DNA of 64,000 bases from Pontiella sulfatireligans (GTDB lineage Bacteria; Verrucomicrobiota; Kiritimatiellia; Kiritimatiellales; Pontiellaceae): the NCBI RefSeq assembly GCF_900890705.1, contig NZ_CAAHFH010000002.1:992001-1056000 (forward strand), in the 5' to 3' direction. Position 1 is the stretch's first letter; each line of letters opens with the position of its first letter. The notes under the pieces are model-generated. The model worked only from the letters and a program-made list of their open reading frames with translations. It was not told where the DNA came from and did not search any database. Both the position numbers and the translations under genes were made by a program. Shown one piece after another: positions 43,019 through 51,018 of the stretch.

Positions 43019-43695
43019 TCATGCCGCGATCTCCTGAATGAACAACTCTTCTGCGGTTTTAAAATTCAGTATCTTTCGGGGATATCGATTGATTCAGTTC
43101 TCGATTTCCTGAATGGCGGTGCGGGTGTATTTGGTTATATCGCTTCCCTTGGGGATGAATCGGCGAATCATCCGGTTGGCATTCTCGTTGCTGCCCCGCT
43201 CCCAAGACGAATAGGGATGCGCATAATAGAGATGGGTTCTGGCCGAACTCCCGAATACAGATGCCTCCAATGCCGCGTAATCAAGGAACTCGCTGCCGTT
43301 GTCTGCCGTAATGGACTTGAACACGACATTGAACGCCTCCTTGCCCATGGAGCGTTCTATGCCATTGATGGCCCGACTCACCGCAGCCTGGGTCTTGTCT
43401 TTGATCTTGCGGATGATCAGCTTCCGGCTCTTACGCTCGACGAGCGTGAGCAGGGCGGCGCTTCCTGTTCCTTTCCCGCCGACCACCGGATCGATCTCCC
43501 AGTGCCCGGCCTGTTGCCGATCAGCGACCTCCGCCGGTCGCTGTTGAGATGCTCAACGAGTCCGCGTTCGACTTCCCGGTTGATGGTGCGTCGATCCCTC
43601 CCCAGCTCCTTCGCGATATTGGATTCACTCATGCCTGCCTTTAAAAGGCCCTCAATTAAAATGCGCTCATTCCAGTTCAAAAAAAAAGGGATCAA
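43019..43695 (-). mobile_element. IS30-family transposase remnant
   Basis: The 5' part encodes an IS30-type HTH (NWNERILIEGLLKAGMSES and AKELGRDRRTINREVERG). After LVEHLNSD it meets, in another frame, QQRPAEVADRQQAGHWEIDP, the start of the DDE domain, so the segment between is deleted. The core then has ITADNGSEF (second catalytic Asp) and YAHPYSSWERGSNENANRMI (catalytic Glu). A TGA at 43094-43096 interrupts the C-terminus where relatives read Trp (QEIEN then INRYPRKILNF), and the original end is TGA 43019-43021. I could not identify terminal inverted repeats. It is dead and marks this region as a site of past insertion. Confidence 0.85.
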
Positions 43696-44068
43696 GACGC
43701 TTTTTTCATCATTTCCAAACGCTGGAGGTACAGCTGCGATCGCGGAATCTGCTGCCGGGCTCGTCTTGCGCCAAGGCGAGGTTTTGGCCCCCTCCCTGCA
43801 TTTTTTAAAAGGCCGCGGGACGGCTTAGTTCTTTATGCAAATAAACGCGCTTTCGGTTTGGCCTCTTAACGCGCTCTCTTCTGGAGAAGCACGTTCTACA
43901 ACGCAACAGCAAAGCATTTGGCGAATGTATTGACCCCTAATCGGCAGCGTGGGATTTCCGCAACGCCAACCTGCGGGGAATGAGGTTCGACAATGCGCAG
44001 AACAGGCGCTAAACTTCAGTCTTTATCTTTTTGACTGTACGAAATCAGGTTTTAGCAAGGAGAAGGGT
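43696..44068. other. Intergenic region between IS30 remnant and PLD gene
   Basis: The gap should hold the other IS30 end and the promoter of the PLD gene. I see a run of nine T/A near 43679-43687 and no word-type repeat, RNA or convincing gene. Confidence 0.4.
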
Positions 44069-45634
44069 ATGGCTGGATTGATCCGCAGCGCGCAGGGAAT
44101 GCGCATCGCATTATTATCGTCGATTGCTATGGGGCTTACCGCCTGTTCGACCATTCCGAAGAACCCGCACAAGCCTGTCAGCCACAGCCTTCAGCCGGCC
44201 AAGGCGGGAATGCTCATCGAGCATAGCCAGACGGTTATGGCGAAGGCTGCGGATGGCGAGTCGGCCTTCATGATGATCCCCCAAAACTCCGAGGCGCTGC
44301 GCTGGAGGCTCGCGCTGATCGACCATGCAAAAACCAGCATCGACCTGCAGGTGTTCATTTGGTCGAACGACGAAAGCGGCCGCCTGATGCTCAGCCACCT
44401 GCTCGCGGCCGCCAAACGCGGCGTGCAGATCCGCCTGCTGGTGGACGACCTGCCCAAGGACTGGTCGGACATGGGCACGGCGCTGGTGGCCCGCCAAGAC
44501 AACATCCAGCTGCGGCGGTTCAACCCCGGACGGGTGCGCAAAGGGGCGATCCGGCGCACGCTTCAGATGGGCCTGTTTTTCAAGAAGCTCAACCGACGGA
44601 TGCACAATAAGCAGATGTTGGTGGACGGCCAATGGGGCCTCGTCGGCGGCCGCAACCTCGGCAACCCGTATTTCGGCCTCAGCAAAAAATACAACAACCG
44701 CGACCTCGACCTGCTGATCACCGGCGCGGTGATTGGAGAACTGGGCGCCGACTTTGACCTCTACTGGAATTCCGACGCCGCCTATCCGGGCGAATCCATG
44801 GTGAAAAAAATCACGGAATCGAAAAAAGAAAAGCTCTTCCAGAAATTTAACGCCACCTTGAAGAAAGATCGGCATCTGCTGTCGCAAACCAACCTCCCGA
44901 CTTTGCCGGCGGACTGGAGCGCGGTCTTCGCCCCGTTGCCGGAACGCATGGTGTACGGCACAGCCCAGTGCATTCAAGACTCTCCAAATGTCAAAGGCGA
45001 CCGAGGCGAACGCCTGATCGATCAGTTCCGCGAAACGGGCATCATGCCCCACCGGAAATCCTGCATCATCACCCCCTACATGATTCCCTCTCAAAAGCAG
45101 CTAGACCATCTGGCCAATGCCGTAAAAGAAGAGGACCGCAAAGTGCGCGTGCTGGTTCCCTCGATGGAATCCAACAACCATACCATGGCGCACAGCCACT
45201 ATAAAAAATACCGGAAGAAGCTGCTCAAGGCCGGCGCCGAGCTCTACGAATTCCGTGGCGATCCGTCCGCTAGCTTCTGCTCTCTCAGCGACACCCCGCC
45301 GGTGAAGTCCGACTTTATTTCGCTGCACACCAAAGCCTTTGTTTTGGACAAGGAATGGGTGCTGATCGGGTCGCTCAACTTTGACCCGCGCTCGATTGAG
45401 ATCAACACCGAGCACCTGCTGCTGATCAATTCCCCGGAACTCGCGACGCAGCTCTTCGGCGATTTTGAAACCATGATTTCGCCCGAAAACGCCTGGGCCG
45501 TGACCCTCAACGAGAAAGGGAAGCTCCGCTGGACCTCCAGCGACGACGAGCGCACCAACCAGCCCGCCCGAGGCTTCGGCCAACGCTGCGCCGACTTCAT
45601 CTACCGCTGGCTGCCCATTGAAGGCCAGCTTTAG
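44069..45634 (+). CDS. Phospholipase D-family lipoprotein, cardiolipin-synthase-like
   Basis: ATG 44069 follows AAGGAGAA. A signal ending in lipobox LTAC (Cys26) is followed by two HKD motifs: HNKQMLVD at residue 179 with GGRNLGNP, and HTKAFVLD at 420 with GSLNFDPRS. The 521-residue length and order match the incomplete gene at 1-1543, and both start the mature part with C-S-x-I-P, so the two are paralogues. Probable phosphatidyl-transfer or phospholipid hydrolysis on the periplasmic side. It overlaps the convergent restriction-enzyme candidate by four bases at the 3' end. Confidence 0.9.
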   Translation: MAGLIRSAQGMRIALLSSIAMGLTACSTIPKNPHKPVSHSLQPAKAGMLIEHSQTVMAKAADGESAFMMIPQNSEALRWRLALIDHAKTSIDLQVFIWSNDESGRLMLSHLLAAAKRGVQIRLLVDDLPKDWSDMGTALVARQDNIQLRRFNPGRVRKGAIRRTLQMGLFFKKLNRRMHNKQMLVDGQWGLVGGRNLGNPYFGLSKKYNNRDLDLLITGAVIGELGADFDLYWNSDAAYPGESMVKKITESKKEKLFQKFNATLKKDRHLLSQTNLPTLPADWSAVFAPLPERMVYGTAQCIQDSPNVKGDRGERLIDQFRETGIMPHRKSCIITPYMIPSQKQLDHLANAVKEEDRKVRVLVPSMESNNHTMAHSHYKKYRKKLLKAGAELYEFRGDPSASFCSLSDTPPVKSDFISLHTKAFVLDKEWVLIGSLNFDPRSIEINTEHLLLINSPELATQLFGDFETMISPENAWAVTLNEKGKLRWTSSDDERTNQPARGFGQRCADFIYRWLPIEGQL

Positions 45635-46731
45635 GACGCGCTGATGAAGCGTTCATAGGCATTCAGCGGGGCAAACTCAATGCGGTAGCGGTCATCGTCC
45701 GAGCGCTCAACACGGACGGAGTCGGTGCCGTAGGCGCGGAACACATCGTAGGTGATGAGCTCGCGTTCGGGAATCTTGAACAAACTCCGCAATAACCAAT
45801 CCGATAAGGCCTTATTAGGATTTGTCATGAGAGCTTTGCTTCCTTGCTGGCAAACCTTTGCCGAAAGTTCACGCCCATCCGGCAAAACCAATGTAAAAGG
45901 TGCATCCCGTTCTGGGAAAAAACCGGTTTGATGCGTATGCACAGCACGGGGGATAGGGATATACACTTCGCCAGCATCTCTAGGACGCCCGGAGGCGTTC
46001 CACTGGTTGAGTCCACTTTTTTCAGGTACATACTTTTCGCCTGCCTTAACGGCATACAAAGGCAAGATCACAAAGGGTCGTCGGCAAACGGGCTCAGCCA
46101 GTGCACTGCTTTGAAGTAGAGCAAAAGGATCTTCAGCAATGGCCACATCAACTCCTACGCATCCCGAAGAAATAGTGAACTTCTTAAAAAGCGTACTCTT
46201 TGAGCGATTGAAGGAATACTCATTAAAACGATCGCGAAACGCGATCCCTCCCCGGGTCTCACGGACATCCCGAATAGAGTCAATGTGGATGCACTGGTAA
46301 GGCACTTCAAAAATTAAAAATCTTCCAGGCCGTCGTCCAACGCAGTGATAGACGGCGTGATCAATACCGTAGGTCTCCTCGGCAAATCCAATGCGGGTGT
46401 TTCGCAACTCCCCCAAACGAACCGCTAAACTTTCAGGATTCAATCCCGCCAAAGTCCCGCTCAGGGCATTGAACTCGGCCACTTTTTCAGTTGAGGATTG
46501 TCCATGACAAAGGAAGGTCTTCAGCCCGAATCCTTTTGACCCAATTTTAGCATCAAAAGCGCAATCGGCGCGACCCATGTTTTCCGCACCGGTCGATCGG
46601 CAAAAAATATTTTCCGCTGCACGGTAATGCAACATTGGCGTGTCGGAATCGCTGAACAAATTGGAGAGCGACCCCACCTTGGCCAGCAGGTCGGCATACT
46701 CAGTTAGCTGTTTTCCTTGAATCGACAGCAT
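45631..46731 (-). CDS. Probable type II restriction endonuclease partner of the C5 methyltransferase
   Basis: The 366-residue protein follows the cytosine methyltransferase gene on the same strand by about 105 bases. A conserved-looking block, ENIFCRSTGAENMGRADCAF followed by DAKIGSKGFGLKTFL, has an acidic-x-K pattern compatible with a nuclease, and the C-terminal half (about 240-360) could be a DNA-recognition domain (FTLVLPDGRELSAKVCQQ, NKALSDWLLR). I do not recognise the family with certainty; the assignment rests mainly on the neighbour. A tandem 7-mer repeat lies 15 bases upstream of its start. Confidence 0.55.
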   Translation of the reverse strand: MLSIQGKQLTEYADLLAKVGSLSNLFSDSDTPMLHYRAAENIFCRSTGAENMGRADCAFDAKIGSKGFGLKTFLCHGQSSTEKVAEFNALSGTLAGLNPESLAVRLGELRNTRIGFAEETYGIDHAVYHCVGRRPGRFLIFEVPYQCIHIDSIRDVRETRGGIAFRDRFNEYSFNRSKSTLFKKFTISSGCVGVDVAIAEDPFALLQSSALAEPVCRRPFVILPLYAVKAGEKYVPEKSGLNQWNASGRPRDAGEVYIPIPRAVHTHQTGFFPERDAPFTLVLPDGRELSAKVCQQGSKALMTNPNKALSDWLLRSLFKIPERELITYDVFRAYGTDSVRVERSDDDRYRIEFAPLNAYERFISAS

Positions 46732-46745
46732 GGTTGTAATCCGTA

Positions 46746-46780
46746 TTGCGTGTTGCGTGTTGCGTGTTGCGTGTTGCGTG
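46746..46780. repeat. Tandem 7-mer (TTGCGTG)5
   Basis: Five perfect head-to-tail copies sit between the methyltransferase gene and the start of its presumed restriction partner. The flanks hold matching words (ATACGCAGTACGTAATA), as in other word repeats here. Confidence 0.95.
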
Positions 46781-46836
46781 AAATTTTCTGGGACTCATTC
46801 CGGAGAATCAATACATAATACGCAGTACGTAATAAA

Positions 46837-47853
46837 TCATTCTGCCCATTTGACATCCAGTGCCGTGCGCATGTTTTGTGCGATGGCCTTGATGACCGGA
46901 ACGGAAACCGAGTTGCCGGCCTGCTTATAGAGATGGCTATTGGCCATGCCTTCCGGCAGCTTGAAAGCATCGTCTTCGAGATAGTAGCCCTGGAACCTAA
47001 AGCATTCTTCGGGCGTAAGCTTGCGGATGCCATATTTATCCAAGACCAACGGTACGTTATGCCCACCGGTACCCATGTTAGCCGTCAAAGTGGGGCAAAG
47101 GTTGCTCTTATTTTCCCGCACATAGACCCTTCGCCACTGGTAGACCGTATCCTCGGAGAGAACCGCCTTACTCAATTCTTCATAATATGGATGATCTTCT
47201 GAATAGTAATATTTATCGTCCTGCCTACCCTTGAGCAAAAAATCTTGAATATGCGGGGGTTTACGAATCTCATCGGGCACACTGAATGCATGGCTACACG
47301 GATACTTCTTCGGATCATTCTTAGCGTGTTTGGCTTCATCGAATCCAGCCTCGCCCCTAAAGCCAACAATGTAGACACGCTCGCGCGTCTGGGGAACGCC
47401 AAAGTTTTTGGAGTTGAGAATGAACGGAATGAAGGAATAGCCGAGGTCCTCTTCCATCACGCGGCGGATTTCCTTGAGCGTGTTGCCGCCGTCGTGCCCA
47501 GCGAGGTTTTTAACATTTTCTAACAAGAAAGCCTTCGACTTCATCTGATTGATGAAGTCCGCCGTGCGCAAGAACAGGACGCCCCGCCCCTTTTTGTCGT
47601 CGAAACCCTGCCGGTAGCCGGCCACGGAAAATGCCTGGCAGGGAAAGCCGGAGGTCACCACATCCGCAGGCGGGAAATCCGATGCCTCGGCCTGCGTAAT
47701 GTCTCGCTCATCGAGATGGTGCGCATAATTATGTTTATAGGTAACGCAAGCCTTTTCATCCCGTTCATTCGCCCACAGCAGTTCGAAACCCGCTTGTTCA
47801 AACCCCTTACAGATACCGCCAACGCCCGCAAACATGCTCCCGACTGTATACAT
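46837..47853 (-). CDS. DNA (cytosine-5) methyltransferase
   Basis: ATG 47853 (MYTVGSMFAGVGG) is used; GGGAG lies upstream and the SAM motif starts at once. The 338-residue enzyme has motif I FAGVGG, motif IV GFPCQAFSVAG with catalytic Cys72, motif VI ENV (112-114), motif VIII QTRERVYIVG, and motif X QAGNSVSVPVI, the complete C5-methyltransferase order. The target-recognition region is short (about 215-275). With the gene downstream it likely forms a type II restriction-modification pair. Confidence 0.94.
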   Translation of the reverse strand: MYTVGSMFAGVGGICKGFEQAGFELLWANERDEKACVTYKHNYAHHLDERDITQAEASDFPPADVVTSGFPCQAFSVAGYRQGFDDKKGRGVLFLRTADFINQMKSKAFLLENVKNLAGHDGGNTLKEIRRVMEEDLGYSFIPFILNSKNFGVPQTRERVYIVGFRGEAGFDEAKHAKNDPKKYPCSHAFSVPDEIRKPPHIQDFLLKGRQDDKYYYSEDHPYYEELSKAVLSEDTVYQWRRVYVRENKSNLCPTLTANMGTGGHNVPLVLDKYGIRKLTPEECFRFQGYYLEDDAFKLPEGMANSHLYKQAGNSVSVPVIKAIAQNMRTALDVKWAE

Positions 47854-47965
47854 CAACAAAACTCCCTTATTCCGAAATAGATTGGCGCCTAATATCCATT
47901 GCACCTTCGAGCAGGTCAATTTCCGATTGTGTTTTTCCCGCGGTTAGCTACGGACGATCTGGTTC

Positions 47966-47998
47966 GTAGTCCCGCCTTTAGGCGGTTAATTCCGCCCG
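47966..47998. repeat. GTAGTCCCGCC hairpin copy after xerC
   Basis: GTAGTCCCGCCTTTAGGCGG plus TTAATTCCGCC; a partial member of the family, ending just before the xerC stop codon (48000-48002). Confidence 0.8.
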
Positions 47999-47999
47999 C

Positions 48000-48953
48000 T
48001 TACGCCCGCGGATGGGCGAGCTGGTAGACCTCTTTGAGGCGCTCGACGGAGACGTGGGTGTAGATCTGCGTAGTGGAAAGCGAAGCGTGGCCGAGCAGCT
48101 CCTGCACGCTGCGCAGGTCGGCGCCGGCATCAAGCAGGTGCGTTGCAAAGCTGTGGCGCAGGCTGTGCGGCGTCAGCTCGGCGTTGAGCCCGCAGAAGAG
48201 CACATATTTTTTCATCATGCGTTCGATCGAGCGCGCCGAGATCGGCCCGCCGTTTTTATTAAGGAAAACCGGACTCCGGACATTCTTTTTGCCTTCGAGC
48301 AGCCAGACGTTCTCGCGCAGCTCCAAATTTTTTGCCAGTGCCCGTTCCGCCGGCGAACCAAGCGGGCAGAGCCGCTCCTTTTTGCCTTTACCACGCACCC
48401 GCGCCACGCCGGACAAAAGGTCGATGCGCTCCTCGGGCAGCGTTACCAGCTCGTTGATGCGCATGCCGGTGCTGTAGAGCAATTCTAGAATGGCGGCGTC
48501 GCGCGCGACCATGTATTCGCGCCACAGCTTTTGCTTCGGATTGGTGGTGGTCTGCTGCTCGTTAAACTTTTCAGGCGCATCCAGCAGCTTGCAAACTTCC
48601 GTCACCGAGAGAATCTGCGGGAGATAGCTCCCCTTCTTCGGCAGGTTCAATCCGCTGAAAGGGTTCTGCTCCACATATTCCTCGCGCAGGAGAAACTTAT
48701 AGAACGACCGCAGCGCAGAAAGCTTGCGCCCGGTGGTCGTCGGCGCCATTTCCAGCTTCTGGAAAAACATCAGAAACTTGCGCGCCGTAAAGCGGTCGAC
48801 GTCCTTCCACTTATAGGGAGGCCGGGCGTCCTCGCCCCAGGTGACCTCGCAATACTGCCGGATATCGATCAGGTAGTTGCTGATCGTATGCTCCGAGGCA
48901 TTTTTCTCGCCTTCCAGGTATTGGATAAAATGCTCTACGCACGGATCGTTCAT
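48000..48953 (-). CDS. xerC: Tyrosine recombinase XerC/XerD
   Basis: The 317-residue protein has an SAM-like N-terminal domain and a catalytic domain with all expected residues: Arg165 (STGMRINEL), Lys191 (RGKGKKER), His263-x-x-Arg266 (HSLRHSFATHLL), His289 (LGHASLSTTQIY) and nucleophile Tyr298. Xer proteins resolve chromosome dimers at dif. The start ATG 48953 (MNDPCVEHFIQYLEG) is supported by a diverged duplicate of the first 70 bases at 50866-50935. Two AbiE-type genes stand between the copies, so the present 5' end was probably delivered by that insertion. Confidence 0.93.
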   Translation of the reverse strand: MNDPCVEHFIQYLEGEKNASEHTISNYLIDIRQYCEVTWGEDARPPYKWKDVDRFTARKFLMFFQKLEMAPTTTGRKLSALRSFYKFLLREEYVEQNPFSGLNLPKKGSYLPQILSVTEVCKLLDAPEKFNEQQTTTNPKQKLWREYMVARDAAILELLYSTGMRINELVTLPEERIDLLSGVARVRGKGKKERLCPLGSPAERALAKNLELRENVWLLEGKKNVRSPVFLNKNGGPISARSIERMMKKYVLFCGLNAELTPHSLRHSFATHLLDAGADLRSVQELLGHASLSTTQIYTHVSVERLKEVYQLAHPRA

Positions 48954-48994
48954 ACAGTCCTTAACTTTTAAGCTTCTTCGTACATTTCGTTGGC

Positions 48995-50071
48995 TCACTC
49001 GCCCAGAGCCAACGCCAGATAATAGAACGCTTCCGGCAGAATCGGTTTCAGCCGGTTTAGGCAGGAAGGGGCTGTAATATTAGTTCCCTGTATGAACTCC
49101 ATCTGCCCGTCCAGATTAAATAACAGCTGTGCAGGAGTCAGTTCAACCGAACCTTCCAGATAGGATGCCAGCAGATAGGCTTTGGCGGCGGCAATTTTGG
49201 CTTCTTGTGTAATCCTGAACCGACCGTGTGCCAAATGATCTCGCACGCGGCTGATGCCATCCTGAATGTTGGCGATGATTTCATCGTCCCGGTCTGCATA
49301 TCTGAATGCGTTACAGCACAACTGGAGAGACACACGCTTCGTGTCATCCAGTGTCTGCTGCATGGAGAAGTCGTCTTCATTATAAGAACTCTCCAGCCTG
49401 TAGCTCTCAGCGTAGGCCCGCTTTACAGCAGACAGATCCTGAACTTCGTTAAACAACTCTCCTACATCATACAGCTGCTTGACCACCTGCATCGTCATTG
49501 ATTTACCACGCTTTGAAAAAAACGGCACCCCTTGGGTATTCGGGGCGAAAGCGGTCAGCTTATCTCCCAGCAGGGCGTCTACCGTCGGCACCCTGACGGT
49601 GGAGATATGATCAACCTGTATAAAGCTGGTTTCAATGGGTTTTTCCAAACATTCCAGCCGACAGTCCGCCTCCTGTACAACGTCCAGGAGAACATTGTCC
49701 TCACGTCCGGTAACAGCAGATGTATAGAAAAACTTAAAGTGTCGGCGCTCTGGTAGACCTCTGGCCCCCCGGTCATCCTCCTTCTGCCGGACAAACGGTT
49801 TCAGGCTGGAGAGGCTATCCACAATACCGTTAATTTTATCGTTATCCGCATTACAGATAATATCAATATCTATGGATAACCGTCTGATTTCTGGCAGGTG
49901 AAGCAACAGGGAGGTTCCTCCCTTGAATATAAATTCAAGGTCAGTTTCTGTCAGATGACACAACAGCGCCAGTGCGTGGATACATTTCTCGATCATTACA
50001 GGACTGGCTCCTGTCATGATCCTGCTCTGTTGCTCTATATAATCTTCAGAGAAGCATTCTGCTGAAACCAT
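48995..50071 (-). CDS. abiEii: AbiEii-type nucleotidyltransferase toxin
   Basis: The 358-residue protein has the minimal nucleotidyltransferase signature of AbiEii/MenT toxins: FIFKGGTSLLLHLPEIRRLS then IDID (GGTS at 51-54, acidic pair Asp68/Asp70), and a later RVPTVDALLGDKLTAF block typical of the family. These toxins modify tRNA or other targets and abort phage infection. The antitoxin gene precedes it by 45 bases. Codon use and composition are less GC-rich than in neighbouring topA, consistent with transfer. Confidence 0.9.
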   Translation of the reverse strand: MVSAECFSEDYIEQQSRIMTGASPVMIEKCIHALALLCHLTETDLEFIFKGGTSLLLHLPEIRRLSIDIDIICNADNDKINGIVDSLSSLKPFVRQKEDDRGARGLPERRHFKFFYTSAVTGREDNVLLDVVQEADCRLECLEKPIETSFIQVDHISTVRVPTVDALLGDKLTAFAPNTQGVPFFSKRGKSMTMQVVKQLYDVGELFNEVQDLSAVKRAYAESYRLESSYNEDDFSMQQTLDDTKRVSLQLCCNAFRYADRDDEIIANIQDGISRVRDHLAHGRFRITQEAKIAAAKAYLLASYLEGSVELTPAQLLFNLDGQMEFIQGTNITAPSCLNRLKPILPEAFYYLALALGE

Positions 50072-50116
50072 CTACTATCTCCACATTTATGGTTTATTTG
50101 GACTTGGTAGATGATT

Positions 50117-50809
50117 TTACACCACCACAGTTATTCTACGTCTCTTGGCATAGGAGAGGAGAGAGGAGATATTAACCCTTCCTGCCTCTACAGCTCTTCT
50201 CACAGCATCCTCTGCTTCTGAAGGTTCCATAATAGACAGCTTATTATTCTCAAACAGCAGATCCACCAGAAGCTTCTCAGGAGGAGCCATACCTGCCACC
50301 GCCGACGGTTCCTTGGTGACCGCAGGTCTGACGAGCACTGGATTCTCTGTTTTCTGGTACAGACGCTCAATTTCAGAAGCTGTGGGATTCACCAGCACAT
50401 TATGTCCGGCGTCCCGCAGGGCATCTCCCACCACATCCAGTGCATCCGGCAGGGTGTAGACAAAGACGGTAAACCGGGACAGCAGGTGGTGCATGAACGG
50501 GTTGATCTGTTCCGTTGACCAGCAGGAGACCTCCAGCAGGGGAAAATCTTCAGCCAGTAGCTTCGTAATGGGTTCCAACGGCTTGGCGTCCAGCTTCAGC
50601 GGTTCCGCGATTTTTGAATACCACCCCTTCCCGGCATCATGCACCGTTCCGTCGGCCATAAATTTTGACAGGTAGGTTTTTACGGTCGAATCCGGCACGG
50701 ATTCCCCGGCTCCCTTCTCCAAGGCGGATTTAACGTCCGCGATGCTGAAATAGCTCTTTGTCTTTTTCAGTTCGATCAGCATCTCATGCAAATCAGATCT
50801 TACATTCAT
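50117..50809 (-). CDS. abiEi: AbiEi-type antitoxin
   Basis: ATG 50809 (MNVRSDLHEMLIEL) is chosen because GGAAGG lies five bases before it; the frame extends upstream but there it only translates a decayed xerC fragment. The 230-residue protein begins with a winged-helix region (FSIADVKSALEKG, DSTVKTYLSKFMADGTVHDAGKGWY) and a longer C-terminal domain, the AbiEi antitoxin plan. It probably represses the pair's promoter and blocks the downstream nucleotidyltransferase. Confidence 0.85.
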   Translation of the reverse strand: MNVRSDLHEMLIELKKTKSYFSIADVKSALEKGAGESVPDSTVKTYLSKFMADGTVHDAGKGWYSKIAEPLKLDAKPLEPITKLLAEDFPLLEVSCWSTEQINPFMHHLLSRFTVFVYTLPDALDVVGDALRDAGHNVLVNPTASEIERLYQKTENPVLVRPAVTKEPSAVAGMAPPEKLLVDLLFENNKLSIMEPSEAEDAVRRAVEAGRVNISSLLSYAKRRRITVVV

Positions 50810-50865
50810 AGCGACCTTCCGATTTGTTAAATATTTCAAGAATCCCTCCCGGCCAAATTGCCCGC

Positions 50866-50935
50866 CGCATGCTCGGAGGTGTGTTTTTCTCGCCTTCATG
50901 TATTGGACAAAATGCTCTACGCACGGATCGTTCAT
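50866..50935 (-). pseudogene. Detached copy of the xerC 5' end
   Basis: From ATG 50935 about 70 bases match the start of xerC (48953 downward): the first 36 bases differ at one position, then a one-base deletion shifts the frame (QYMKARKTH instead of QYLEGEKNA) and similarity fades near GAGCATGCGG. It lies directly after the topA-linked hairpin repeat, so it is probably the original xerC start. Confidence 0.88.
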
Positions 50936-50945
50936 GAGAACCGAA

Positions 50946-51010
50946 GAATAACGAACAAGGAATTTCGAATGCCGAAGGCTCCACCTTCTTCGGTTCCTTG
51001 TTCGTTATTC
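50946..51010. repeat. GAATAACGAACAAGGAA inverted repeat after topA
   Basis: Perfect 17-base arms (50946-50962, 50994-51010) enclose CCGAAGG/CCTTC-type inner words. The next word, GAATAACGAATG on the minus strand, contains the topA stop TAA (51019-51021). Half-copies of the same words occur at 56398-56445. Confidence 0.93.
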
Positions 51011-51018
51011 GACATTCG

